A stretch of DNA of 64,000 bases from Pyropia haitanensis. Taxonomy: Eukaryota; Rhodophyta; Bangiophyceae; Bangiales; Bangiaceae. The stretch covers positions 1,178,001 through 1,242,000 of the forward strand of contig SDUX01000008.1 of NCBI GenBank assembly GCA_008729055.1. The letters run 5' to 3'. This document shows positions 29,368 to 41,026 of this stretch, piece after piece; the stretch's first letter is position 1; every line of letters starts with the position of its first letter. A program made the position numbers and the translations under genes. The notes under the pieces were generated by a model, which saw only the letters and a list, made by a program, of their open reading frames with translations, was not told where the DNA came from and made no database searches.

Positions 29368-31944
29368 TTAGATCCCCGCCGTCCCGTACGCATCGTACTT
29401 GGCGCGCGTGCCCGGCTCCTTGAGCGCCGTGTACGCCACGACAATCGCCTTCATGACGCGGGTGCTCTCCTCCTGGTTCTCCCGGTTCCGGTCGGGGTGC
29501 CACTTCATCGCCTTGCGGCGGTACGCGCGCTTGATCTCCCCCGCGCTCGCCGCCGCCGACACGCCGAGGACGGCGTAAAAGTCCGTCGCGACGCCGCCCC
29601 CGACGCCGCCCGCATAGCCGCCGCCGCCGCTGCTGCTGCTGCGGCCGCCCGTCCAGTCCTTGGTGTAGGACTGACGGCCGCCATAACCGGCACTCCCGCC
29701 GGTGCGGCCACGGTTGTAGCCGCCCGACGACCCGTAGCCGCCGCGCCCCGTCGAGGACGAGGACGAGGACGAAGACGACGAGGAACCCCCGCCCGCGTAC
29801 GGGTCGTACGCCCACTTGTAGCCGCCACCCTGGTAGCTGCTCGAGGAGGTGCTGCCCCAGCCGCCGCCGCTCCCCGCGTACGGGTCGTACGAGCCGCCCG
29901 CACGCCCGCCCGCCGCCGACGATGCCGATCCCGTGCCGTTGCCCACCCAGTCCCAATACTCTTGCGAGTTTTGTTGGCTCCACGCGGCCCGCGCGCCGCC
30001 GCCGCCGCCACCCCCACCACCACCCCCAGCGCCCGTCGCCCACGACGCGCCCGCCCACCCCGAGCGGTCCCCCTTCCACGACTGCCAGTAGCTGCTCCAC
30101 GTGCGGTCGTCCGTGTCGACCGTCTCCCACGCGCCCGCGTTGGTCGCGAACCACGACTCCCACGCCGCCCGCTTGGACGCGTCCGCCGCCGTGTTCACGT
30201 CCGCCGCGTAGCGGGTCTTGCGGGACCAAACGGTCTCAAACTCGGCCCGCATCGCGTCACGGACCGCCACCCACGCGCGCCAGATGGCCTCTTCCGCCTC
30301 TGCGCGGCGGCGGCGCTCCTCCGCCTCGGCGGCGCCGGACCAGGTGGCCGCCGCGGGCGCACCCACGCCCGCAGCGCCGCCACCGCCGGCCATACCCGCC
30401 TCTGCCGCCCACACCGCCTCGTCGTACGCGTCGACCTCGGCGCTGACGCGCTCCTGCGTCAGCGCCTGCAGCGCCGTCGCGGGCAGGCCGTGCATCTGCG
30501 CCGCCCGCAGGAGCGCGTCGCGCGTAGCGTCGGCGGCCACACACGCGACCGCTACGGCGGTGCCCAGGTGGCCCTCCCCCGCCAACGACGCGGCGGTGAT
30601 AACGTCGGTGAGGCGCGCGCGGTAGACGGGCACCACCTCCACCCCGTACGCCATCCAGTGCGAGTAGTCGTGCACGTACGCGGCCGAGCCCGGCGCAGAC
30701 GCGCGATAGTAGAGGCGGATGGTCGTATGGCGGATGGCGCCATTGCCGCTGGCCGCCCGGAACGCGTCCGCCTCGAGCAGCGACCGCGCCGCGGCCATCC
30801 CCTGCGCGCAGTCGACAAACAGGAGCAGCCGCTTGGCCGCCGCCGCCGGCCGGTAGTCAATGCCCGCGCCCATGACCGCGCTAATCCCGACCGCGTCGCC
30901 CGGGCGGAGGCCCGCCAGCCCCGCCCCGTCCACCGCCCGGTCAATGAGGATGTCAAACGTGCGGCGGGGGTGGCCCGGCGGCGACGCGATCGTCGCAAAC
31001 GCGCGGGTCGGGGTGGGACCCCGCCGGCCAACGCCGCGCGGGCGCGTACCATCGCCGCCCGCCGACAGCTGCACAAACTGGCCCGGCGCGGTGTGGGCGT
31101 CAAAGAGCCCCGGCGTCGCCGACACGTCCAGCGTCAGCTGCACGTGGTCCCCCGACCCCGACACGGGCACCGCGGCCGTCACCGGCACGGTGGCGGTCGT
31201 AAAGTCCTCGCCCGCCCACGCGGGCGCCGCCCCGCCGGCGGCGGCGCCCCAGCGGGGCCGCCACGACGCCGCCGCCGCCTTGTGCGTCGGCATCGTCTGA
31301 AAGTCCATCGACGCAAAGCCGCGGCCGCCGGTCGAGGCGAGGCCCGTCACCAGTTCCTCCGCGAGCTTGCCAAAGTTGACCCGCATGCCCCCATTGTTGC
31401 GCCGCGTCCGTGAGCCCGTCGTGCGGTTCACGCCTGCGCGGGGGAGGAGGGAGCGAGAACAAACAAAGAGAGAAACAAGAACGAGGGCACAAAGGAAGAG
31501 GGGGGGCGGGGGGGGCGGTGACCGATAGCAAACAAGGAACGTCAGCAAAGACAAGCGGGGACGGGTGAGAGGAAAGAACACGCGGGCGCGTGCTAGAAGC
31601 TTGTCAGGCGACCGAAACACACAGGTCGGCACACCAAGCGGCACCAACGGTCTCTACCACAATGCTCCACAACGCAAGCAAGACATCGATACAAAACAAA
31701 GTGACAGCCCAGGGGAGCGAGTGCACCCTGGCGCGGCCCTCACGAACGTACCCTCCGCGACCATGGTCACCGCCGACCCCGCCACCCGGTGCGGCTTGCC
31801 AGCAGCGGCGGCCACATCCCCCCCCCGAAACGACGACGCCGCGGCGCCCACCCCCCCCGTGGGCGTCCGCCCCACCCGCGGCGGCCGCCCGTCGGCGGGG
31901 GCGCCCCGCGGCGGCGCCGCCGCGGCCGCCACAAACGCCGCCAT
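29368..31944 (-). CDS. Plastid-targeted FNR-like protein fused to a C-terminal J domain (two exons)
   Basis: Exon 1 is 31944-31752 and exon 2 is 31433-29368; together about 752 residues. The N-terminus MAAFVAAAAAPPRG has Phe at position 4, the hallmark of red-algal plastid transit peptides. Residues about 140-335 resemble the ferredoxin-NADP reductase-like pKIWI502 family: the FAD-type motif RAFATIASPPG, then FDILIDRAVDG, LRPGDAVGISAVMG, and the nucleotide-domain start KRLLLFVDCAQGMAAARSLL. In the last, the usual G-x-G-x-x-P loop is reduced to a single Gly, so NADP binding may be lost. A charged, Trp-rich helical linker and a Gly/Ser/Tyr-rich region (YDPYAGGG twice) follow. A J domain ends the protein (about residues 682-745: DFYAVLGVSAAASAGEIKRA, KWHPDRN with the HPD motif), so it should recruit an Hsp70. 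J domains are usually N-terminal; this order is unusual. No frame breaks in exon 2. Confidence 0.82.
31434..31751 (-). other. Intron of the FNR-J fusion gene
   Basis: 318 bp, donor GTACGT at 31751-31746, acceptor CGCGCAG ending at 31434 and preceded by a long pyrimidine tract. Phase 1: exon 1 ends with G and exon 2 begins GC, giving Gly. It joins a transit-peptide exon to the mature protein, a common place for an intron. Confidence 0.75.
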
Positions 31945-34251
31945 GGCGGCGGTGGCCCCCCGCGCGCGGGGGTGCCCGCAGCCGCAAGACGGGTCCACGC
32001 GGGCAGTGTCGCCAACGGGCAGACGGGCCGAGATGGACTAGGGTTGGGGAGGGAGGGGCGCGGGGGGTGTGGGGGTGGAGCCGACGGGCAAAGCGGGAAA
32101 AGAGGTGGGGGGGGGGGGGAGGGTGGGGGGGGGGGGAGCGGCACGGCGGGCCGTGACGAGACCGCCGTGTCGACGCGCAGCCCGCACGACGGCGTCTGTG
32201 GCACACGGGTCGTCCGTAGGCCGCGGGCACGCACCCACCCCGACCGGTCCACCACTGCCAGCGACACCGCCGGCGAGGCCCACCGCGGACGCGGCCGACC
32301 GGCGGCCACGCAAAAAGGCAATAGAAAGACCAAACGCCACGAGGCGATGGCGGGGGTGGCCAGCGACGGGGCACACGCACACGACGGGGGCGTCGGGGAC
32401 GAGGAAGAAAACGCCCGCCCGTCTGGCCGCCAAGAGACGGCAGGAGCAAGGAGCAGCAAAGGGGGGGGGGGGCGCGGCGGGGAGGATGCGGTCAGGGGGG
32501 GGGGGATGCGCGAGGAGGGGGTCGGGGCGGCCGCAAAGGGTCCTCAAAACACGCCCACTGCACGAGGCGGCGTGGCGCGCGTCGCGCCGCGCACGCGCGG
32601 CGGGCCGTCAGGCGGCAGCCGAGCCCCCCGCCCCCCCACCGCGGGCACCCTGCCAAAACGACCGCCCACAGCACCGCCCCCGCCGTGGCGGCGGATTGGC
32701 GTCGATATTTGGCCGGCCTGGCGCAGCCGCGGGGGGCCCCCCTCCCGGGGCAACCTCGGGGGGGGTGCGTGCCTCCGCACCCCCCCCCCCCCCCCCCTCT
32801 CCCACGTGCACCAGAGGGGGGTGTTGGCGCGAGCGGCGCCAGCACACGGCGAGACGCCCGGGGTGGAACCTGCACATTGCAGCCGCCACCGCCAGCAGCG
32901 TCTGCCACGCTCTCGGCCGGGTGGGGGGGGAGGTGGGGGGGGGGGGGGGGAGGGCACGGGCCGCGGCGGAGGTGCAATCTGGAAAATATCTTGGATGGAA
33001 CACGAGACACACCCACGACCGACGACGCCGTATCCGCGGGTGAAATCTCGTCACCCACACGTGACTGGTGCCGCGCCAAGCGCAAGACGCGTGGCCGCGG
33101 GGGGGGGCCGCCGCCGCCGGCGGCCCGCCCCCGCGGGGCGGTGGTGGCGCGGGAGGGACGTCCCCCCCCCCCCCGCGCCGCCGCGGCACGGCGGCAGCGC
33201 CCGCCCGCGCCGCCGCCGCGGCACGGCGGCGACGCCCGTCGCGCGCGCCCGCTTTGCCAGAGTCGACGGGCTCGGCCGCCAGCACCACCACCGCGCTCCC
33301 CCCCCCCGCCGCAGGGCGCACGCGTACCTGCCACCACCACCACCACCCACCCCGCCCGCCGCCGCGTCGACGGGCACACCCGCCAGCGCCGTCCCCCCCC
33401 CCCACCCACCCACGCGCGCCGTGCGGGCGCGGCGGAGCGGGGGAGGCGACCCGCCGCGGCAAGGCCGCCGCTGAACCAGACCGCCGGCCATGGCCGCTGC
33501 CGCAATGACACGTACGGCCGCCCGTCGTCCGGCCGGCGGTGGGCGTTGGCTGCGCGCCACAGCCAGGCGTGGCCACCCCGTCGGCCCACTGGCGCCGACC
33601 GGCAGGCAGCTGCATCGCACAGTGCTCGTGTCCATGTAGGGGGGGAAGGTGGGGCGGTGAGGCGGTCAGTGGGGCCGCTGCGGTCGCCTACGGTGGTCCG
33701 CGGGGGTGCGCGCGACAAGAACCAGGTGGTCTGCCGGAGGGGGCGGGCATCCCCGCTGGCCGCCGCCGACGCCGACGGCGCACCCACCAACCGTGCCCGT
33801 GGGACGCGGCCGAGGCCGTCGCGTGGACGGGAACAAGCTGTTGCCCGGCGGGTGCGGCTTTGCCATGGAGCGCCGCCCCCGTGGCGGCCGTTTCACGGTG
33901 CAGGGCGTCCACGGGGGGTGCCCCGCCAACGCCCCGCGAGCGGTCGCGACGGCAGCCCGCGCGTGCGACCGGCGCGCCAACCCCGCCCGCCGCCAACGCG
34001 GTAGCCCCTGCGTCCGCCGGGGCCACCGCGACGCACACGCACCCGGCGGGATGCGTGCGGTGCTGTTTATACAAATGGGGGCGGGGTGGGGGCGGCGGCG
34101 GCCCCCCTCCGCCCCCCCTTCCCCCGTGCCGCCGGTGCATCATCGACACTATTCAAGGCACCGCGGATGGGGAGCGGGGGATCCCCTGCCCACGCTGCGC
34201 GCGACCATCCCGCCGCCACCCCTCCCTGCCCCCTCGGGCCACCTCTCCCTC
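31945..34251. other. 2.3-kb intergenic region, no gene seen
   Basis: Alternating G-runs and C-runs (for example near 32460, 32770-32800 and 32925-32955) with open but meaningless frames on both strands. Less GC-rich islands near 32970-33050 and a tttatac sequence at 34067 could belong to promoters. Confidence 0.4.
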
Positions 34252-35654
34252 TCACCCGCCCCATCCCCCCTCCCCGGCGGGACCGCCTCCCCCCTCCCGC
34301 TTGGGAACCCCCGGTGGCCTCCCCCCCTCCCCCCGCCGCTCCGCCCCCTCCCGGCGCAGCACCCACAGGTCCCCCTGCAGGCGGTCCACCTCGGCGGTCA
34401 GCGCCCCCCGCAGCGCCGCCTGCTGGTCAATCACGCCCGCCAGGCGGGCGGTGAGCGCCTCGAGCGCGGCAACGTCGCCCGACAGCGCCGGCGGCGGCTT
34501 TGGGTGCCGCCGCTTGCGGCCGCGGCGGGGGCGGCCGTCGGGGGTGGCGGCGCCGGCGAGGATCGCCAGGCCCGTGTCGATCACCGACAGGGCGGCGGCG
34601 GCGCCGGTCGGCGACGCGGCCGCGGCCGTCGCGGCGTCTGTGGTGGGGGAACGTGGAGGGTGGGGGGGGTGCGGGGGGAGGTGCGGGGGGGGGTGCGCGG
34701 CCGTGCAGGGTGCCGGGCCGGCGAGGCCGCCGGCACGGCCGCGCCTGGGGGAGGCAGAGGGCGCAGGGGAGCTGGAGACGCTATGGCGCCCGCCCCGCTC
34801 ACCCGCACGGGCAGGCCGTCGCGCCGCGCCGCCGTGCGGCGGCCGCGAGGGGGTGTGCCGCCGGCGGCACCCGCGGTACCCGCGGCACCCGCGCCGCCGC
34901 CGGGCGTGCCCTCCCCGGCGCGCGCATAGCCAGCCGCCCGCGGTGGCGGCGGAGGCGCTGGCAGCGGTGGCGGCCGCGGCCACGACGCGGCGGCCGCCGC
35001 TTGTGGCGGCGGCGGCCACGACGCGGCCGTCGCCGGCAGCGGCGGCGGCAGCGGCAGCGATGGGGGCGGCGGCGGCGGCGGCGGCGGCGCGGTGGCCGGC
35101 CGGGGCGGTGGCTCGGCGGCCGCCGCGGCGGCCGCCGGCCACGCGGCGGCCATGGCGGCCACCGCCGCGGCGGCCGCGGCGCGGACACCCGCGTCGGGCG
35201 TACCCCCCGGCCGGGGTGGCCGCCACGGCAGCGGCGGTGACAGCGGCGGCAGCAGCGCCGATGCCGACGGCGGCGGTGGCGGTGGCGGTGGCGGTGGTGG
35301 TGGCGGCGGCGGTGGGGGTGGCTGCGCGTGGGCGGTCGACAGGTGCGCGAGTGGCAGTGGGTGCGGCGGCGGCAGCGAGAAGGCGCCCGCCGGCACGCCC
35401 GCCGGCAGCGGCAGCAGCGGCAGGGGCGGCAGCAGAAACGTCGACAGCGACGATGACGACGCGGCCGCGTCGGCGGCGGCCGCGCCGCCCACCGCGGGCG
35501 ACGCGCCGCCGCCGACCAGCCGCAGCAGCGGCGGCGTGCTGCTGCCAAGGCCGCCGCCGCCGCCGCCAAGGGCGCTGGCGTTGCCGCCGCTGCCGTTCAA
35601 GCCGCTGCCGCCGCCGCCGCCACAGCCATTGCCGCCGCCGCCACCACAGCCAAT

Positions 35655-35703
<49 letters not shown>

Positions 35704-36113
35704 ACGCCATCGCCAGCAACGCCCGTCAACAGCGGCGGCAGCGTGGCGGTCGGCCCAAAGAGCGGCGGCCACCCGCCCGGCGGCGACGAGCCGCCGCCAC
35801 CCCCCCCGCTGCTGCCGCCGCCGCCCGTGCTGCTCCCGCCGCCGCCGCCGCCGCCACCGCCGCCACCATTGCCGCCGCCGCCGCCGCTGCTGCCGCCGCC
35901 GCATCCCGCCCCACCCGCAGGCCCGGCCGACCAGCCGCGGCCGCTCCCCGGCCGCGCGTCGGGCATGGCCGCCCACGGGGGCCCCGCGAGCAGCGGGGAC
36001 AGGCGGGGCAGGCACGGCGCGGGGAGGCGGCCAAACGGGGACGCGCTGGCGGCGGCGGCGCCCGCCGCGGCGGCGGGCGGGAAGTTGCGGAGGGGGGGGG
36101 TGACCACGTCCAT
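34252..36113 (-). CDS. Unidentified Gly/Pro-rich protein with a C-terminal basic motif and coiled coil
   Basis: I do not recognise it. The ATG at 36113 begins MDVVTPPLRNFPPAAAA. Residues about 60-180 are Gly/Ser-rich (the long (GCC)n tract at 35660-35705 reads as Gly), followed by Pro-, Leu- and Ala-rich stretches. After G-runs near 34650-34690 a different frame continues (again the shift expected from one missing base) with LSVIDTGLAILAGAATP, a basic cluster GRPRRGRKRRHPKP that resembles a nuclear signal, and a heptad-type helix (VAALEALTARLAGVIDQQAA, LTAEVDRLQGDLWVLRREG). The basic-then-coil order recalls bZIP proteins, but the basic part lacks the N-x7-R signature, so I do not claim that. 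A nuclear regulatory protein is a guess. The 3' end is uncertain. Confidence 0.45.
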
Positions 36114-39100
36114 GGTCGTTTTTCGTGTCTTTTGGAGGGCTCGACCAGGCGACCGTGGGGGGTGCGTTTGGTCGCCGGGTAGGGCGCGGCGGGGTGGACG
36201 GCGCGAGCGGCGGCCGGCCGGCGGCGGCGGGCGCGCTGCACGAGCGGGACGCCAAGGCGGCGGGTACGGCCGCGGGCGGCCGCCGGCGGTGGTGGTGGCG
36301 GGCGGGCGGCAGCGGCGGCGGCGGCGGTGGCGGGTAGAGCGGGGTGGCCGGCAGCGCCGCGAGGGGGCGGCGGCCGCGGCGGCTCGGCCAGTTGTGGCGC
36401 AAACGACCGGTGGGGTTGTCGTTCGGCGGCGACAGCGGCGGCCTCCCCACTACCCAGCCGGCCGTGTACGGGTGGGGGATGCCGACGGGGCGAGCGACGG
36501 CGGCGGCGGGCTGGCGGGATTGCCACGGCGGGCGGCCAGAGCGGCGGCCGCGGCGGAGGATGGGGGTTGGGTGGCCAGAAGAAGAAGGCGCAGGCGGTCA
36601 GCTGAGACGGCCGCGACGCGTCGGGGCGCCCCCGCCGGCGCGGGTGTAGGCGGCGTGGACAATGCCCACGCAGGCGGAGACGCCCCTCCAACGGTCGTAC
36701 ACCCCACGCACGCAGACGCTGCGAGGGGGGGGGCGGCGCGTCGTGGAACAACAACCCGCTTGGCACAGTGCACGGATGCAGGGGGAGGGGCGGCGCGGTT
36801 GACCCGCGGCCGCGGCGCGCCGCGGCTGCCTATGTAGGCGTCCACGGCGGCGCGCCACCGCCTTGGCAGCACGCTTGCCCGCGGCCGGCGCGACGGCCAG
36901 CACAAATATCTGTCGGGGCGCGGGGTGGGCGCACGCGGGGGAGGCGGCGGCGGTGCCACCGCGCGGCCACAGCCTGCGCGGTCACCGGCGGGCGGGCGAG
37001 GGTCTTCGCGAAGAACCAAGAGAGCAAATGAATCAGGAAGAGCGAAAGGCGCCTCGCGGCCGCGCGGCTGCCAAAAAATGTTCCACCGCCTGGCGCGCGG
37101 GCGAGGGCGTCGGCCGCCCACCCGCCCCCCTCCCCCTCTCGCCCAGCCCGGGCGACCCGTCCGGCAGTCACGGGAAGAAAACGTTCCACACCACCGACTG
37201 GCCGCGTCTCGGCCGCCGATCGACGCGCGGCTGTCAAGAGGGGGCGGGCGTGTGAGCAGGGGGTCGGGGCGCGAGGCGCCACAGTGACCATCGGCCAGAG
37301 CACAACGCCGCCCGCCGCGTCCGCGTCCGCCGCGGTGGCCAGAGGCACGCGTCGCTGGGGAGAGGGGCGCCGGTGACCATCCGTGCTGACCATTGGTTGG
37401 TGTGTGGCGCCCCGCGGGCGGGCGGTTAATGCTGGAGTTGGCCCGTGCCCATCGTCCCCTGCGCGCGTGTGCCTCTGGCGTAGATGGCCGGCCGCCCCAC
37501 ACCCCTGCTGCCGGGGTGCAGCTGGCTTGTCAGGCCCGTCCCTGGCAGCTGCTTCCACCCCAGACCCTCTCCCTTCTCACGGGGCCGACGACAGCTGTCG
37601 CGCTGCAGCGCGGTCGGGGCCCCCGCCGCCCCGCGCAGTTGCTGGTGCCGCCCAGCCGACCTCGCAAACGAGATCCCCCCTGAGATGCGGAGGACGGCCA
37701 ACAACAAAACAAAACATCCCGTCCTCTCCCTACAGCCGATTCATTCGCGTGCGCACGGCTGCAGCACGCGCCGGCGCACGTGCATGGAACAATAAAAATC
37801 ACAAGAAAGACAGACGGACGAGCCGTGAACGGGCGCACACGTCATGCGCACGCGCGTGCGCCAGTCAACAACCCGTGATGGCCTAACGGCGGAGCGACTG
37901 GGGATGGCATAGAGAGAGGTGGCACAAAACGCCCGCGCAGGGGGTCGGGGAAGGGACGGGGGGAGAGGGACCCCGTCTGGCTGCGCAAGCACCTCGGGTT
38001 CGGGAGGACCGAGGGATGGGGGCTCGGGGACAGCCAATGTGACACGTGACTACAGTGCAGTCGACAGTTGGCGAGAGGCGTCTTGTAGCCCAGCGTCTGT
38101 GCCCGAGAGGGCGGCCGCGGACGGGGGCAGCGCGCCCCGCGCCGCGGCGCTCACGGCCCGCCGGTGGTGCCTCGCTGGGTCACATTGTTGCTGGCGCTGC
38201 TCTGGCTCGTCAGAGGGCGGGCGGTGCTCACGATCCCGGCACGCAGATTGAGAGTGGAACTAGATGCGGGGCCGTCCCGGCACGTGTCTCACAGCGCACG
38301 GGCAAGCCACGCGGAAGCGGGCACGCGTCACGCCAGCGTGAGCGGATCCCCGCGCGAATCCAGACGTGCAATACCGCAGCCATACGGAGATGGCAACTGT
38401 GGAAGAACTCCTCGGAGATTGAAAAATTGATCACAACCACGCGATCTCCTTCCCATTGACACATAATTACTATGCCTCCGACGGCGGCGGTGGCGCTGCA
38501 ACCGTTTTCCGTCGCGTTGACGCGCCGGTCTCGGCCGCCGACGCGGCAGCGAAGGCCGGGTCGGTGTTGGCCGCGGTGGGCCCGCCAGGGGAGAGGGAGG
38601 GGGGGCTGGGTCGGGGAGGGTGCTGGCGGGGGGGATGGGCCCGACCCGGCGGCCGGCGGGGTGGCGATGGTGCCGGTCGACACGGCGGCACCGGCGGTGG
38701 GGGCTCGGAGCTGCCGGGTGCCCTCGGTGGCGGCGGTGGTGACGGCGTCATGACAGGCCGTGACAGACACCATGGCATCTCTTGCGACGGCCGGCCATGC
38801 CGTGGCAGCCCCTGCTTATCTTTGCCACCACTGGACGGCTACGGTGTTGTTGTTGCAGTGCCCGCGGCGGCGCCGCCAGTGGCCGATGGCGGTGGCGCCA
38901 CCCCCCCCGCCCCCGTCTGTCGCTCCCGACACGGCGGGTCTGGCGGGGTTGGTTTTGAATGTTCGACGTAGGGGTGGCGGGGGGGATGGACGCGGCGGCG
39001 GCGGCAGCGGGGGTGTGGGCGTGGCGGGTGGCGGGACGGCGGCGGCGGTGGTGGTTGTGGTGGCGGTGGCAGCGGCTGGCCACCCCACGGCGGCGGCGGC

Positions 39101-39624
39101 GGCGATGTCTCTCCACGTCGGCCACCCCCCGACCCTCGTGCGTCCATCCGCGGCGGCCAATCGAGCGCCGTCCGCCGCCGCCGCGGCCGCCGCGGTGGCG
39201 GCCCGCGGCGGCGGTCACGGCGGCCCGCCGTCGGCGGCCGCGTGGTGGCGGCCGCGTGGTGGCGGCCGCGGCGGGAAGAGGTCCCCGCAGTCGGCGCGCG
39301 GGCGGCGGTGGGGGGGCGGCGCGTGGACCCCGATGGTCTGCCGACGCGGCGGCCGCCGCTGTTGTCGGAGGCGGCCGCCGCCCGTCTGGGGTGTCGCCGC
39401 GTCGGCGGCGACGGCTGCGGCGACGGGCGTGGCGGCGGCTGGCCGCCGCCGTGACGGTGGCGGCGCCGCGCTGCGCGGCAGCCCCGCACCTTCCCGGCGC
39501 CACCGTGCCGGTGCCATTGCCGTCGAGCGTCGGTGACTGGCGAGGAGGAGGGCGGCCCGCGTCGAGCGGCGACGCGACCATCCCTTTTTTTTTTTTTTCT
39601 GTTTTACAGCCCGCCTCTGTTTTT
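36114..39624. other. 3.5-kb region without a recognised gene
   Basis: 36114-37350 is GC-rich with open frames that match nothing. 37400-38470 is more balanced in base composition and has an AATAAA at 37792 on the + strand. 38470-39540 is again GC-rich; open frames on both strands (for example + 38772 onward, MASLATAGHAVAAPAYLCHH) carry no domain. A T14 tract at 39585-39598 lies just beyond the USB1 stop. Confidence 0.4.
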
Positions 39625-40667
39625 TCATGGTGTACGATCCGTGCATGGTAATCCTCCGGGGGCGGTCCCTCCCCCGAGGGGAAGGACATGCGGCCGCCGG
39701 CCAACGACCACCACCACCGACCGCACCTCCCACGTGATAGGCGTGGCGGCGGGGTCCGCGTCGGCTGCGGCGGCCGCCGCGGCGGCCGCTGCCGCGTCGG
39801 CAGCAGCGGCCGCCGCAGCCGCAGCGGCGGCGGCGTCCCGGTCACCCCCCCCCCCCCCCCGGGCGCCCACGCGACGCTCACGTGCGGCAGCGGCGCGGCG
39901 TAGTAGGCCCCCCCCCCCACCGTCGCGAGCCCCCGGTCCACCGCCCGCACCGCCGCGGCGTACGCGCCGCGGGGCGCGTCGACGAGCACCCCCCCGCCCC
40001 ACCAGCGGCCGCCGCCGGCGAGCACCACCGGCGCGGCGGTCCAGGCCAGCGAGAAGGGGCGGGCGCGGCGGAGCGCCGCCGCGACCGCCGCGACCGCCGC
40101 ACGCCGGGCGGTGGCGGGGAGGGCGTGCGTGTGCGAGAGGCTCACGTGGTGGGGGGGGGGAGCGCCGTCCAGCCGGCTGCTGCTGGCGTCGCGGCCGGCC
40201 GCGCGCCGCCGCCGCCGCCGCCGCTGCTGCTGTCGCTGCTGCCGCTGCTGCTGCTGCCGCCGCCGCTGCCGCCGCTGCCGCCGCTGCTGTCGCTGCTGCC
40301 GCTGCTGCCGCTGCTGCTGTCGCTGCTGCCGCCGCCGCCGCTGCCGCCGCTGCTGTCGCCGCCGCCGCCGCTGCCGCCGCTGCTGTCTCCGCCGCCGCCG
40401 CTGCTGCTGCCGCCGTCGCCGAGCACGCCGCCGCCGCCGGCGGGCCCCGCCGTGGCGGCCGGCGGCGGCGGCAGCCGCCGCCGCAGCGCCGCCACCGCCG
40501 CGGCGGGCAGGCCCGGCAGCGGCACCCGCACGTGCGTCGCGTACACACCGGCGGTGGGCGGCCACGCGGGCGGCGGGCGGGGCGGCTCGGCCGACGTGGC
40601 GGGAGGGGGGGCGGGGGGCGCCCAGCGGCAGCCGCCGGGGTCCCCAGCGGGGTCGGCGGCGCCCCAG

Positions 40668-40700
<33 letters not shown>

Positions 40701-41026
40701 GGTGCCACCGCTCGTGCCCCCCCCGCCGCCGCCGCCGCCGCCGCCCCGCGGCGGCGGCGGCGGCGCTTGGCCGGGCGTGACGCAGCGGGCGGCAGCCGCC
40801 GCCGCGCCGCCGCCGCCGCCGCCGCCGCCACCGCCACAGCCGCCATCCCCGCCCCGGCGGGGGACAGTGGCGGCGGCGGCGGCGCGGCGGCCGGCCGCGG
40901 CGGCGGCGACGGCGTGCCGCCACGCCCGTCGGCGCCGCGACGCGGCGGCGGGGACGCCACGGACGGGGGGGACGACGATGACGGCGTCGGCGGCGACGGC
41001 GGGCCGTACGCGACGAGGGAGTCCAT
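39625..41026 (-). CDS. USB1: USB1/Mpn1, U6 snRNA 3'-5' exonuclease (2H phosphodiesterase)
   Basis: Trims the oligo-U tail of U6 snRNA in the nucleus. The ATG at 41026 begins MDSLVAYGP followed by a Ser/Pro-rich start, as in the animal protein. Then KRRRRRRG (possible nuclear signal) and the family motif YATHVRVPLPGLP. The two catalytic H-x-S motifs are present: HHVSLSHTHALP (near 40130) and PLPHVSVAWAPGG (near 39870), separated by VDRGLATVGGGAYYAAPLP. The C-terminal strand ITWEVRSVVVVV plus HVLPLG matches the conserved end. Two frame changes fall on the homopolymers 40151-40160 and 39845-39860, both consistent with one missing base. A Ser/Gly-rich insertion of about 75 residues (CTG/GCC repeats, 40200-40430) precedes the first catalytic motif. 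No introns seen. Confidence 0.85.
40200..40440. repeat. (CTG/GCC)n tract inside USB1
   Basis: Imperfect trinucleotide array that reads as Ser, Gly and Asp on the coding (minus) strand. It inserts a flexible loop between the conserved N-terminal strand and the first HxS motif of USB1. Confidence 0.7.

Noticed and set aside
36450..37502. 350-codon minus-strand frame
   Set aside because: No domain, mixed Arg/Pro composition, no supported start; typical chance frame in GC-rich DNA.
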